Position numbers and translations under genes: made by a program. Shown here piece after piece: positions 25,554 to 34,334 of a stretch of DNA of 64,000 bases (within the stretch, counting starts at the first letter, position 1; each line of letters opens with the position of its first letter). The notes below the pieces were generated by a model that saw only the letters and a list, made by a program, of their open reading frames with translations, did not search any database and was not told where the DNA came from. The DNA comes from Lysobacterales bacterium (GTDB taxonomy: Bacteria > Pseudomonadota > Gammaproteobacteria > Xanthomonadales > SZUA-36). The DNA is taken from assembly GCA_029859645.1 (NCBI GenBank), contig JAOUCS010000005.1, positions 1-64,000 of the forward strand. The letters are read 5' to 3'.

Positions 25554-27068
25554 GTGAGCAGCCAAACCGATACGGCCAACCGGCCAGACATTCCGCCCGG
25601 CGAATTCCTTGGGCACCCCAAAGCACTGTGGCAACTTTCAAACATCGAGATGTGGGAACGCTTTTCCTATTATGGAATGCGGGCCCTGCTGGCGGTTTAC
25701 GTCGCCACCACATTTTTCGGTCATCTTGGAGACCAGGCGAATGCGCAGGCCAGCCTGGTCTACGGTGGTTACACCGCCCTGGTCTATGCGACCGGCATCA
25801 TTGGCGGCTATATTGCCGATCATGTGCTGGGGTACCAGCGATCGATTCTGCTCGGCGCCATCATCATGGCGGCCGGCCTGTTCGTGCTGTTGATCGAGGA
25901 TCTGACCTGGTTCCTGGTGGGATTGTCGCTGATCGTGGCGGGTAACGGCCTGTTCAAACCCAATATTTCGACCATGATCGGCAAACTGTATGCTCCGGGT
26001 GACGTGCGGCGTGATTCGGGCTTCACCGTGTTCTACATGGGCATCAACCTGGGCGCCTTTATCGCACCGTTTATCACCGCCTCGTGGATCGGCGTACAGT
26101 TCGGCATGAAGTGGGGATTCTTCGCCGCGGCAATTGGCATGATTCTGTCTACCCTGTTCCTCGAAGTGGCCAAAAAATCACTTGGACATGTCGGCCTGCC
26201 GGCAAAAGGCAAGGAAGGCTGGGGGATGTTTTTCCTGGTGGGGATCGGCGCGCTGGTGATGGCGATTGGCGTGTTCTTCCTGCTTTCTGAAAGTGAGATT
26301 CTCGGCTGGTTGCTCGGCGCCATCATGATCGGCCTGATAGCGTATTTCATCATTTCCGGCATCAAGAGCGGGGACAAGGTGCAGCTGCAGCGCTATATCG
26401 CGATGATCATCCTGTTCGTGGCCAATGCCTGCTTCTGGGCCCTGTTCGAGCAGGCGGGAAGCTCAATGAATTTCTTCGCCAGGGAATTTGTCACACCGAT
26501 GTTCGGTGGTATGGAAGCCTGGCAGGCGGGTGGTTTCGGTATCTTCCAGTCACTTAATCCGCTGTACATTTTGTTATTCGCCCCGGTATTTGCGGCGATC
26601 TGGCCGTGGCTGGACAAGCGCAACATGAATCCGTCAATTCCGCGGAAGTTTGCGCTGGGCCTGATCCAGGTTGCACTGGGCTTCTACATACTGGTGTTTG
26701 CGATTGCCAATTTTCAGAACGCCGCGGGTCTGGTCCCCTGGATTTTCCTGGCCTTGTGCTACCTGTTGCATACCACCGGTGAGCTTTGCCTGTCACCGAT
26801 TGGACTGTCGATGGTCACCAAGCTGGCCGCTGAAAAGGAAACGGGCATGGCTATGGGTGGTTGGTTCCTGTCGATAGCGATGGCCCAGTACATGGCTGGT
26901 CTTATCGCGGCCATCGCTTCGGGTGGCGGACACGGGCCTGAGGCCGGCGCTGCCATCGGCCAGTACTCCGACACTTACATGATGTTGTTCTGGGTTGGCC
27001 TGGCCTTTGGTATCGCGTACCTGGTCGTGGCGCCACTGATCAACAAGCTCATGCACGGGGTCAAGTAA
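25554..27068 (+). CDS. POT/PTR-family proton:oligopeptide symporter
   Basis: 504-residue major facilitator of the POT family, with about 12-14 spans. Family signatures are EMWERFSYYGMRALLAVY in the first span (ExxERFxYY, proton coupling) and FYMGINLGAFIAPF (PTR2 signature). It imports di- and tripeptides with protons. The start GTG 25554 is chosen for its CGGAG ribosome site at spacing 8; the frame is open 16 codons further upstream. The DUF885 lipoprotein gene follows after 5 bases, and the M20 peptidase is divergent, so the neighbourhood looks like a peptide utilisation cluster. Confidence 0.9.
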   Translation: MSSQTDTANRPDIPPGEFLGHPKALWQLSNIEMWERFSYYGMRALLAVYVATTFFGHLGDQANAQASLVYGGYTALVYATGIIGGYIADHVLGYQRSILLGAIIMAAGLFVLLIEDLTWFLVGLSLIVAGNGLFKPNISTMIGKLYAPGDVRRDSGFTVFYMGINLGAFIAPFITASWIGVQFGMKWGFFAAAIGMILSTLFLEVAKKSLGHVGLPAKGKEGWGMFFLVGIGALVMAIGVFFLLSESEILGWLLGAIMIGLIAYFIISGIKSGDKVQLQRYIAMIILFVANACFWALFEQAGSSMNFFAREFVTPMFGGMEAWQAGGFGIFQSLNPLYILLFAPVFAAIWPWLDKRNMNPSIPRKFALGLIQVALGFYILVFAIANFQNAAGLVPWIFLALCYLLHTTGELCLSPIGLSMVTKLAAEKETGMAMGGWFLSIAMAQYMAGLIAAIASGGGHGPEAGAAIGQYSDTYMMLFWVGLAFGIAYLVVAPLINKLMHGVK

Positions 27069-27073
27069 GCCAG

Positions 27074-28852
27074 ATGCCCGTCATCAACAGTACCGCGAGA
27101 CTGCTCGGTCTCGCGGTTTTTCTTTGTTTTCTGGCTGCCTGCAAGCCGGAAAGTCCGGATAGCGGGTCGGAGCATGAGCCCTCCGTTGAGCAAAGCACCG
27201 ATACGGGGCTTGATGATGAGGTCCCGGCGCCTTCCGATGCTTGGGTCGCTTTCGTGGATCAGTACATCGAGGGATACCTGGCGACGCATCCCGGTTTTGC
27301 CGTGGTGCAGGGCCGGCATGAATACGACGGCCAGTTGCAGGACTGGAGTGCGGAAGGCATTGCGCTGGAAATAGTCCGGTTGAAACAGGCCAGAGAACAG
27401 GCGCTGTCCTTCAGTGACGATGAACTGGGCGCTGAAGGCAGTTTCCAGAGGGAATACCTGCTGGCCGCAATCGACCGCGCCCTGTTCTGGCTGGACAAGG
27501 CGGAATGGCCCTTCGTGAATCCGGCTTTCTATTTCGACTGGATGTCCGACTCGCTCGACCCGAGCCCTTACATCACGCTGGATTATGCGCCGCTGAAAGA
27601 GCGGATGAAGGCCTACACCCGTTACGCGCAAAGCGTCACCCGGGCAGCGGGGCAAATTCGGGAAAACCTGCGCATGCCGATGGCGCGGACCCGGTTGCAA
27701 TACGGTGTTGATTCGTTTGGCGGCATGGCCGCCTATTTCAGAGATGATGTTCCGGAGGTGTTTGCGACGGTTGACGATGCCGAACTGCAGGCAGCTTTTT
27801 CCGAGGCCAACTCGGCTGCGGCCGACGCCATGCAGGGGCTTGCCGACTGGCTGAGTTCGAATTTGCCGACGGCAACCGAGGATTTCGCACTGGGAGCCGA
27901 CCTGTTCAGCCAGATGATCTACGACACCGAGCGGGTCGAGATTCCGCTGGCCGAACTCGAGGCCCTGGGCCTTGAGGACATGCGGCAGAATCAGATTGCG
28001 CTGGGTGAAGCCTGTGCCGAATTCGCGCCCGGTGAAAGCATTCGCAGTTGTTTTGCAATGATGGCCAATCGCAAGCCGCCGGGAGGACCGGTGGAATCGG
28101 CAAGACAACAATTGTCGGAAACCCGCGCGTTCCTCGTTGAGCAGGATCTGATCAGCATTCCGGGGAATGAGGAAGCCTTGGTGGCCGAGGCGCCGCCTTA
28201 CGCGCGCTCAAATTTTGCCTACATCAACATCCCCGGTCCATTCGAGAAAGACCAGCCTTCCGTTTACTATATTTCTCCTCCCAACCCGGAATGGTCGGAG
28301 GAAGTTCAACAGGCCTATATCGCCGGTGAATCCGACTTACTGTTTACCTCGGTTCACGAAGTCTGGCCCGGGCATTTTCTGAATTTCCTGCATGCCAAGC
28401 GCTCCGACTGGGTGTTTGGCAGGTTGTTCGTCACATACGCTTTCGCTGAAGGCTGGGCGCACTACACCGAGGAAATGATGAAGGAAGCCGGTTTACGAGG
28501 CGCTTCGGCGGAGACTCGGATTGGGCAGTTGAGCAATGCCCTGTTGCGCAATGCACGGTTCCTTTCCGCCATCGGTTTACATACGCAAGGCATGACGGTC
28601 GAGGATTCGGAGAGACTGTTCATGGAGGAGGCCTACCAGGATGAGGGTACGGCCCGCCAGCAGGCGGCGCGCGGCACCTATGACCCGGCCTATCTCAATT
28701 ACACGCTTGGCAAGCTGATGATCCGTGATTTGCGGAATGACTGGACGCAGGAGCGTGAGGGCAGGGAGTCCTGGAAGGAATTTCATGACATATTTCTTTC
28801 TTTCGGCGGGCCGCCGATCCCATTGGTAAGGGCCCAGATGATGGGCCAGTGA
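27074..28852 (+). CDS. DUF885 family putative metallopeptidase, lipoprotein
   Basis: 592 residues beginning with a lipoprotein signal (lipobox FLAAC, Cys23) and an acidic Ser/Glu linker. The rest is a long helical DUF885 domain ending with the zinc-like motif HEVWPGH near residue 427, then FAEGWAHYTEEMM, which supplies the third ligand in this gluzincin-like family. Family members are thought to be carboxypeptidase- or oligopeptidase-like, but few are characterised. It lies immediately after the POT transporter and 4 bases before the beta-CASP nuclease gene. A second, non-lipidated DUF885 protein is encoded at 47086-48834. Confidence 0.8.
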   Translation: MPVINSTARLLGLAVFLCFLAACKPESPDSGSEHEPSVEQSTDTGLDDEVPAPSDAWVAFVDQYIEGYLATHPGFAVVQGRHEYDGQLQDWSAEGIALEIVRLKQAREQALSFSDDELGAEGSFQREYLLAAIDRALFWLDKAEWPFVNPAFYFDWMSDSLDPSPYITLDYAPLKERMKAYTRYAQSVTRAAGQIRENLRMPMARTRLQYGVDSFGGMAAYFRDDVPEVFATVDDAELQAAFSEANSAAADAMQGLADWLSSNLPTATEDFALGADLFSQMIYDTERVEIPLAELEALGLEDMRQNQIALGEACAEFAPGESIRSCFAMMANRKPPGGPVESARQQLSETRAFLVEQDLISIPGNEEALVAEAPPYARSNFAYINIPGPFEKDQPSVYYISPPNPEWSEEVQQAYIAGESDLLFTSVHEVWPGHFLNFLHAKRSDWVFGRLFVTYAFAEGWAHYTEEMMKEAGLRGASAETRIGQLSNALLRNARFLSAIGLHTQGMTVEDSERLFMEEAYQDEGTARQQAARGTYDPAYLNYTLGKLMIRDLRNDWTQEREGRESWKEFHDIFLSFGGPPIPLVRAQMMGQ

Positions 28853-28856
28853 TGCC

Positions 28857-30236
28857 ATGAAACTGGAGTTTTTCGGAGCAGCCGCTGAGGTAACCGGTTC
28901 CTGTCATATTCTGCATATCGGAGATCACCGGATTCTGCTGGACTGCGGGATGATTCAGGGCAGCCGCAAGGACGAGGACCGTAACCGCGATCCGTTTCCT
29001 TTCGACGCTTCGCAGATCGATGCGGTGGTGCTCAGTCACGCCCATCTGGACCATTGCGGCCGCCTGCCCTTGCTGGTGAAAAGAGGTTTCCGTGGCCCGA
29101 TTTTCGCCCAGGAGGCCAGTTGCGAACTGGTGGCCATCCTGCTGGCGGATGCCGCCCACCTGGCGGAACGTGACGCCGAGTACCGAAGCCGAAAAATCGG
29201 CAAGAAGGTCAAGCCCCTCTACACCCTGAAAGAAGGTGAGCAGGTCATGCGCCAGTTGCGCGGCCGCAAGTACCGGACCGAATTCAAAGTCATAAAAGGG
29301 GTCAGGGTCACTTTTCACGATGCAGGCCATATACTCGGCTCCTGCGCTGTGGAAATCCGGGCGGAAGAACGCGGAGTTGAGCGGAAGATCGTATTCTCCG
29401 GCGACCTGGGTCAGTACGATACGCCGATCCTGAAGGACCCGGACCCCATTCCCCGGGCAGACCTGGTGCTTATGGAGAGCACTTACGGCGGGCGAAGGCA
29501 CCGGGACCGCGAAGAAACCATCCGTGAACTGGGTGAGATTCTCACTTCTCCACGCAGTAACAGAGGCAATATCCTGATCCCCGCTTTTTCTATCGGCAGA
29601 AGCCAGGAAATCATGTACCAGCTTGGCAAATATCACGATGAATGGGACCTGGGCCGATTCCGGATTTTCCTGGACAGCCCCATGGCGATCGAAGCCACCA
29701 GGGTCTACTGGGAATATCCGCATCTTTACGACGAGGAAGCTACCCGCCTGAGAAAGGAAAATGGCGGGATGCCGCTGCTGCCCACCCTGACGCTGAGCAG
29801 GACGCCGGACGAGTCCATGGCTATCAACCGGATAGATTCAGGGGCGATCGTGATCGCGGGAAGCGGCATGTGCAACGGGGGACGGATCATTCATCACCTC
29901 AAGCACAACCTGGAGCGCGAGGACACCCAGGTGTTGATCACTGGCTACCAGGCGAACGGCTCACTGGGGCGCCGCCTGGTCAACGGTGACAGCTCCGTTC
30001 GCATTCACGGAAGGGATATACCGGTCAGAGCCACGGTCCACACGGTGGGCGGCCTGTCCGCGCACGGTGACCAGGACGACCTGGCCCGCTGGTATGAGAA
30101 CATGGAAAATCTGCCGCCGGTTTACCTGGTGCACGGCGAAATCGAGTCGCAGGAAGCTTTCAGAAAATACCTGGAAAACCGTACAGGGGCCGAAGTGCAC
30201 CTTCCAAAGCCCGGGGATTTCCTGGACCTGGTTTAA
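28857..30236 (+). CDS. metallo-beta-lactamase / beta-CASP RNA-processing family protein
   Basis: 459 residues. The MBL core has SHAHLDHCG (HxHxDH, about residues 60-66) and the downstream His/Asp ligands in HDAGHILGS and FSGDLGQYD. The beta-CASP insert spans about 205-360 (LMESTYGGRRHRDREE, IPAFSIGRSQEIMYQLG, IVIAGSGMCNGGRIIHHL). The C-terminal RMMBL segment is TVHTVGGLSAHGDQDDL. The architecture is that of KH-less CPSF73-like nucleases (RNA specificity component, COG1236). Bacterial members are probable RNases with unknown targets. The stop faces the OprD-type porin gene at 3 bases, convergent. Confidence 0.86.
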   Translation: MKLEFFGAAAEVTGSCHILHIGDHRILLDCGMIQGSRKDEDRNRDPFPFDASQIDAVVLSHAHLDHCGRLPLLVKRGFRGPIFAQEASCELVAILLADAAHLAERDAEYRSRKIGKKVKPLYTLKEGEQVMRQLRGRKYRTEFKVIKGVRVTFHDAGHILGSCAVEIRAEERGVERKIVFSGDLGQYDTPILKDPDPIPRADLVLMESTYGGRRHRDREETIRELGEILTSPRSNRGNILIPAFSIGRSQEIMYQLGKYHDEWDLGRFRIFLDSPMAIEATRVYWEYPHLYDEEATRLRKENGGMPLLPTLTLSRTPDESMAINRIDSGAIVIAGSGMCNGGRIIHHLKHNLEREDTQVLITGYQANGSLGRRLVNGDSSVRIHGRDIPVRATVHTVGGLSAHGDQDDLARWYENMENLPPVYLVHGEIESQEAFRKYLENRTGAEVHLPKPGDFLDLV

Positions 30237-30239
30237 GCT

Positions 30240-31673
30240 TCAGAACCGATAATCCAGGTACAGGCGAAGGTCCCAGAAATCGTCGGTGGCCGTTTCAAAG
30301 TCATAGTCATGGATCTCGCGGTAGGCCTCAAAGTCATAATCAGTACGATAATTGTTATAGGCGGCCCTGAACTGAATGCTCAGGCCCTGCATGTCGGTGA
30401 AGATTCCAAAGCCCGATGTCCGGGTGAACGAGTAGCGAAGATCGAATGTCGCTTCGGCACGGTCCTGCCGCGCATCAGTCAGTATCAGGTCATCGGGCAT
30501 GTTGTACTTGCCATAGCGCCAGCGCATGACCAGGCCGGGCACCACACCGTTGTGACCGAAATCATACTGCAGCCCAGCACCGGCTGAGCGGGCGCCGGCC
30601 AGCTCGGAATCCTGCACCTGGAAGGACATGAACATCTGTGGCGTACCCCAGCGTACGAAAATCGTTCCGCCGTCGTAGGAGTCCTCGTTGTATTCCACCT
30701 TGTTGTAAGAGGCGAACCAGCTGAGGGCCTCGCCACTGCCCCGCAAACTCACGCCCCATTGCCAGGTATCGATGGCTCCAGCGACATGGTCACCGACGTC
30801 TTGCTGGTTTGTATACTGGCCGGCAATGCTCCAGGTGAATCGGCTGTTTGCGGGTGTGAACCGATAATCGGCATAGAGATATACTGTGTTGACGAAATCC
30901 TTGATGTAGTAATTCCAGGCTTCCACGGTGACCTGTTCATTACTGTAGGTAAACGCAGCCATGGCCATTTCTTTTTTCGCGCCGATGTAGTTTCCCGATT
31001 CATCGTAATCGTCCGGGTTGTAATTCCCCCGGACCAATTGCTTGCCACGGTCGGATTCCCGGACCCTCGCCCCCCGCACCATGTCGATGAAGCGCCAGTC
31101 GTTCCGCTCCTTCATTCGGGCGATGTAGCCGAGATTGAGTTGCAGACCATCTGCCACCGTGTTTTCGTATACGACACCGGAATGGGTTATCGGCGAGAAC
31201 CGGATATTGGAGAGTGAAACGAAACGGTAGTTGGGCATCTCCTGGCGCCCCGCCTGCAACAGGTGACCGGGCTTCCGGAACTTGATGAAGGCCTCACCCA
31301 GTGCGACGTAAGGGTCCTGGCCGCCATCGCCTTCATACAGGCCGCCGAGTCCGCGACGGTCTGTCGGATTGCTCAGAACCGGCACGGCGCCATACACAGT
31401 CGCCCCGAGGGTGAGGTTGCGCCAGGCCCTGGTTTCATAGCCGAAAAAACCGCCTGCTGCGGAATAACTCTGGATGTTTTTGTCCGATATTTCGGGGGTC
31501 GAGCTGTCCTGCAGGACGCGCAGGTTGCTGTTGCGGTGTTGAGCACTGTAGCGGAGAAGGGCCTTGGTTTCGCCGTTCAGTAACGCGTCTATGAATGTTT
31601 CGCTTTCCTGGGCAATTGCATCGGCAGAGGCCAGCCCCAGGCAGGCCGCCAGCAGCACGGTTAGTTGCCTCAC
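30240..31673 (-). CDS. OprD-family outer membrane porin
   Basis: 477 residues with signal peptide (MRQLTVLLAACLGLASADAIA) and the alternating hydrophobic strands of an 18-strand barrel, ending in aromatic Phe (LYLDYRF), the usual beta-barrel assembly signal. OprD-like marks are the opening FIDALLNGETKALLRY, LGEAFIKFRKPGHLLQAGRQEMPNYR-type strands and the late LSIQFRAAYNNY. OprD porins pass basic amino acids, peptides or small carboxylates. The start is GTG 31673; an in-frame stop lies a few codons upstream. It begins 1 base after the stop of a 44-codon ORF, so translation is probably coupled. Confidence 0.82.
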   Translation of the reverse strand: MRQLTVLLAACLGLASADAIAQESETFIDALLNGETKALLRYSAQHRNSNLRVLQDSSTPEISDKNIQSYSAAGGFFGYETRAWRNLTLGATVYGAVPVLSNPTDRRGLGGLYEGDGGQDPYVALGEAFIKFRKPGHLLQAGRQEMPNYRFVSLSNIRFSPITHSGVVYENTVADGLQLNLGYIARMKERNDWRFIDMVRGARVRESDRGKQLVRGNYNPDDYDESGNYIGAKKEMAMAAFTYSNEQVTVEAWNYYIKDFVNTVYLYADYRFTPANSRFTWSIAGQYTNQQDVGDHVAGAIDTWQWGVSLRGSGEALSWFASYNKVEYNEDSYDGGTIFVRWGTPQMFMSFQVQDSELAGARSAGAGLQYDFGHNGVVPGLVMRWRYGKYNMPDDLILTDARQDRAEATFDLRYSFTRTSGFGIFTDMQGLSIQFRAAYNNYRTDYDFEAYREIHDYDFETATDDFWDLRLYLDYRF

Positions 31674-31674
31674 A

Positions 31675-31809
31675 TTAAAAATGATGCACCTTCATCACGT
31701 CAGTAGCGCCGGGCAACAGGCTGGTTCCGGCGATCATGACGGCGGTGACCCCCCAGGGCAGTGCAAGGCGTCTTGTCAGCGTGGCAACGATGGTTGTGCG
31801 TAAGCTCAT
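31675..31809 (-). CDS. small 44-residue ORF between a 93-residue protein and the porin
   Basis: MSLRTTIVATLTRRLALPWG begins a 44-residue product with a hydrophobic middle (PWGVTAVMIAGTSLLPG) and end VMKVHHF, which could span the membrane once or be a short signal-like peptide. ATG 31809 has an AAGGG site at spacing 7-8. It starts 13 bases after the 93-residue gene and stops 1 base before the GTG of the porin. That perfect fit into an otherwise continuous operon is the main support. No family is recognised; it may serve only to couple porin translation. Confidence 0.5.
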   Translation of the reverse strand: MSLRTTIVATLTRRLALPWGVTAVMIAGTSLLPGATDVMKVHHF

Positions 31810-31822
31810 TATATACCCTTGC

Positions 31823-32104
31823 TCACCCTGATTTTTCGTTTTCCACGCCCTTGTTGATGATCTCGGTGTACAGGTCCATGAATCGGACGACGAGGTCGTG
31901 ATATTCAGGATGACGCTCGATCAGCGACCCGCTGAGGCGGGCGTCTTTGATCACCCGGTTCAGAAATTCGATGTCCGAATCCAGTAGCTTTTCACCCTTG
32001 CTGACCCGCTCCAGCATGCGCTTGGCGCGCGGCAAACGGTAATCCTTCATCCTGATCATCAGCGCCGCTATGGTGCCGGCGTCTCGCTTTTCCTGGTCCA
32101 TCAT
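31823..32104 (-). CDS. hypothetical 93-residue helical protein
   Basis: All-helical, charged, cytosolic protein: EKRDAGTIAALMIRMKDYRL, then ERVSKGEKLLDSDIEFLNRV, and EYHDLVVRFMDLYTEIINKG. No signal, Cys pair or known motif. I do not recognise the family. It is the first gene of a minus-strand run with the 44-residue ORF and the OprD porin, and is divergent from the DAACS symporter. The shared operon suggests, without proving, a link to outer-membrane uptake. Confidence 0.5.
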   Translation of the reverse strand: MMDQEKRDAGTIAALMIRMKDYRLPRAKRMLERVSKGEKLLDSDIEFLNRVIKDARLSGSLIERHPEYHDLVVRFMDLYTEIINKGVENEKSG

Positions 32105-32236
32105 TATCTGGCCTATTGGCGATTGGGGGTGCCCCTGATTATGAATGTTGCACCAGGAGACGGCAATTTTTTCACCGGTCGGTGCGCCGCAGCCGGCGAA
32201 ATCTGCTCAATTGCTGTTTTCCGCAATGTGCTCGAC

Positions 32237-32242
32237 TATACT
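32237..32242 (+). promoter_or_regulatory. TATACT -10-like element directly before symporter ATG
   Basis: TATACT matches the -10 consensus in 5 of 6 positions and lies 6 bases before ATG 32249, which would put transcription start at or next to the start codon. No good -35 was found at 16-18 bases. Confidence 0.3.
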
Positions 32243-32248
32243 CACCCG

Positions 32249-33553
32249 ATGAAACTTCACACCAAGATAGGCCTCGGCCTGGTTCTGGGTGCCCTGGTCG
32301 GGGGCTTGTGCAACCTCTTTTTCGAGGACGCACCATGGCTGGAGTTTGTTTCAGACAACATCATGTACCCCGCGGGGCAGGTGTTCCTGCGCATGCTGTT
32401 CATGACCGTGGTGCCCATCGTATTCACCTCGATCACGCTGGGTGTGGCGGGCATCGGTGACATGAAAACCCTGGGGCGGCTGGGCGGTCGAACCTTCGGC
32501 TACTTCGCCCTGTCGACACTGATCGCCGCGACCATCGGCCTGACACTGGTCAATACCATCAAGCCGGGTGGTGGTCTGCCGGAAGAAACCCGCGATGAAC
32601 TGATGGCCACGTTTGCAACCGGCGCCGAAGGCATGATGACCAAGGGCCCCCCTGATTTCGGCGTGAGCACTTTCGTCAACATCGTTCCGCGCAACCCGGT
32701 TGCCGCCGCTGCGGACATGGACATGCTGGCACTGATTTTCTTTGCCTTGATGTTTGGCGCGGCCCTGACCATGATTCCCCGTGAGCGAGCGCAACCGGTG
32801 ATCAACGTGCTGGAAGGGATCGGCGACGCCATCATCGCGATCATCAATTGGGCGATGAAACTGGCGCCCTACGGCGTATTCGCACTGATTTTCGTCATCA
32901 CTTCCGAGTTCGGTTGGGCCATTCTGACCCAGCTGGGCATGTATGTCTTCGTGGTCTTGCTGGGCCTGGTGCTGCATGCAACCATTGGTATTTCAGGCTT
33001 GGTGACGATCCTGGGCAAGATGAACCCGATCGCCTTCTGGCGCTCGATCGGCGCACCGATCATTACCGGCTTTTCAACTTCCTCGAGCATGGCCACGCTG
33101 CCCACGTCTATCGCCACTGCCGAGAAACAACTGGATGTTCAGCCAAAGATTGCCGGCTTCGTGTTGCCGCTGGGCGCTACGATGAACATGAACGGCACCT
33201 CGCTGTTCGAGGGCGTCACGGTACTGTTCCTGGCCCAGGTATTTGGCGTTGATCTGTCATTGACGGCCCAGCTGGTAGTGGTCGTACTCGCCGTGCTGAC
33301 GGCGATCGGCGCCGCTGGCGTTCCAGGGGGGTCTTTGCCGCTGATGATGCTGGTGATGGCGACGGTTGGCGTTCCGCCAGAAGGCATCGCCATTATCCTG
33401 GGCGTGGATCGGATCCTTGATATGAGCCGCACCACGCTGAACGTTTGTGGTGACATTTCCGCCAGTGTCTACATCGACCGGATTGACCGGGAGATGGAAG
33501 GGCTGGATCCGGCGGAACCCGTCATTCTGCGTGAAATGAAAAGCACAGCCTGA
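32249..33553 (+). CDS. dicarboxylate/amino acid:cation symporter (DAACS family)
   Basis: 434 residues with eight spans and two re-entrant loops. Signatures are FLRMLFMTVVPIVFTSI near the start, the Ser-rich loop GFSTSSSMATLPTSIATAEK, GATMNMNGTSLFEGVTVLFLAQVFG (the NMDGT-like substrate/Na motif, here NMNGT), and AAGVPGGSLPLMMLV. Relatives carry glutamate, aspartate or C4-dicarboxylates with H or Na. ATG 32249 is chosen because the preceding open codons are not membrane-like. It lacks a ribosome site, and a TATACT -10-like element ends 6 bases before it, so the message may be leaderless. A wrecked symporter fusion follows 40 bases downstream. Confidence 0.88.
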   Translation: MKLHTKIGLGLVLGALVGGLCNLFFEDAPWLEFVSDNIMYPAGQVFLRMLFMTVVPIVFTSITLGVAGIGDMKTLGRLGGRTFGYFALSTLIAATIGLTLVNTIKPGGGLPEETRDELMATFATGAEGMMTKGPPDFGVSTFVNIVPRNPVAAAADMDMLALIFFALMFGAALTMIPRERAQPVINVLEGIGDAIIAIINWAMKLAPYGVFALIFVITSEFGWAILTQLGMYVFVVLLGLVLHATIGISGLVTILGKMNPIAFWRSIGAPIITGFSTSSSMATLPTSIATAEKQLDVQPKIAGFVLPLGATMNMNGTSLFEGVTVLFLAQVFGVDLSLTAQLVVVVLAVLTAIGAAGVPGGSLPLMMLVMATVGVPPEGIAIILGVDRILDMSRTTLNVCGDISASVYIDRIDREMEGLDPAEPVILREMKSTA

Positions 33554-33593
33554 CGCCAGGCGGGTTGCGTTCACTTTCGAGTGAGATTGAAAG

Positions 33594-34317
33594 ATGAGCT
33601 TTACCCTTAAAATTCTCTCCGGGCTGTTTCTGGGCATCCTCACCGCACCCTTCTCGGTGGCTGGTGAAATTTTTATTGGCTTGCTGCAGATGACGGTGCT
33701 GCCGTATATCGTTGTGTCCCTGATCGGAAATATCGGCGCCATTTCCTGGTCCGACAGCCGTGGCCTGCTGGACGATGAGATCGAAAGCGGGGCGGAAATC
33801 ATGTTGCCTCTGGCTTACCCTTTTCCCAACCTGGGAACCTCGCTGCCTTTTGCTTTTCTCAACGACAACGGCGAAGTGGTTGGCTTCGAAATCGAGATGG
33901 CGAGTAACCTGGCCAGCGACGTGGGCGTTGAACTGGAGCTGGTCAGAATCCAGCGGGAGGATGTCGGCAGGCTGTTTCAAACAGGCCAGATCGATATCGT
34001 GATGTCCGGGCTGGCTGTGACACCTTCCAGAGCGATGGAATGGAATTTCAGTAAGTCACCGATGGACCTCAGTTTTGGATTACTGGTCCCGGACCACAAA
34101 CGCAATGAATTCTCGACACTGGACCGGATCCGGTTAAAGAGCGACCTGACCCTTGGAGTCGTGCTAATGGACCTTGTTTGTCTCGACCTGGGTGGAGCTG
34201 GAGCAAAAAAACGGCACCGTCGATCTGTTGTTCGGCCACTGGATCCATGGGGGTGGAGCAAAGAGCACGGAGCCTCGCTGGTCAATCCTCCGCGACGTAC
34301 TGCACTGGGTCGATTGA
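33594..34317 (+). pseudogene. degenerate symporter/solute-binding-protein fusion with internal deletions and frame change
   Basis: The first 59 residues match the start of DAACS-type symporters (LLQMTVLPYIVVSLIGNIG), then the sequence jumps to a later membrane-domain piece (MLPLAYPFPNLG), then to an SBP_bac_3 lobe (LPFAFLNDNGEVVGFEIEMA, QIDIVMSGLAVTPSRAMEW, VPDHKRNEF). After LTLGVV the frame is lost; in another frame, 34168-34317 encodes the natural C-terminus of the same fusion family (TWVELEQKNGTVDLLFGHWI, then PRWSILRDVLHWVD and stop). From family knowledge the intact protein joins a complete symporter to a complete binding domain in about 650-700 residues, so most of the transport core and the second half of the binding lobe are gone. 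It is almost surely non-functional. Confidence 0.75.
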
Positions 34318-34334
34318 CGGTTGCATAACGCTGC

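Noticed and set aside
26975-28111. Long open frame on the minus strand (378 codons) across the POT/DUF885 genes
   Set aside because: Lies opposite well-supported genes in a GC-rich region, has no recognisable motifs and no ribosome site; a shadow frame.
28695-29723. 342-codon minus-strand frame opposite the beta-CASP gene
   Set aside because: Antisense to a gene with clear catalytic motifs; composition is that of a shadow frame.
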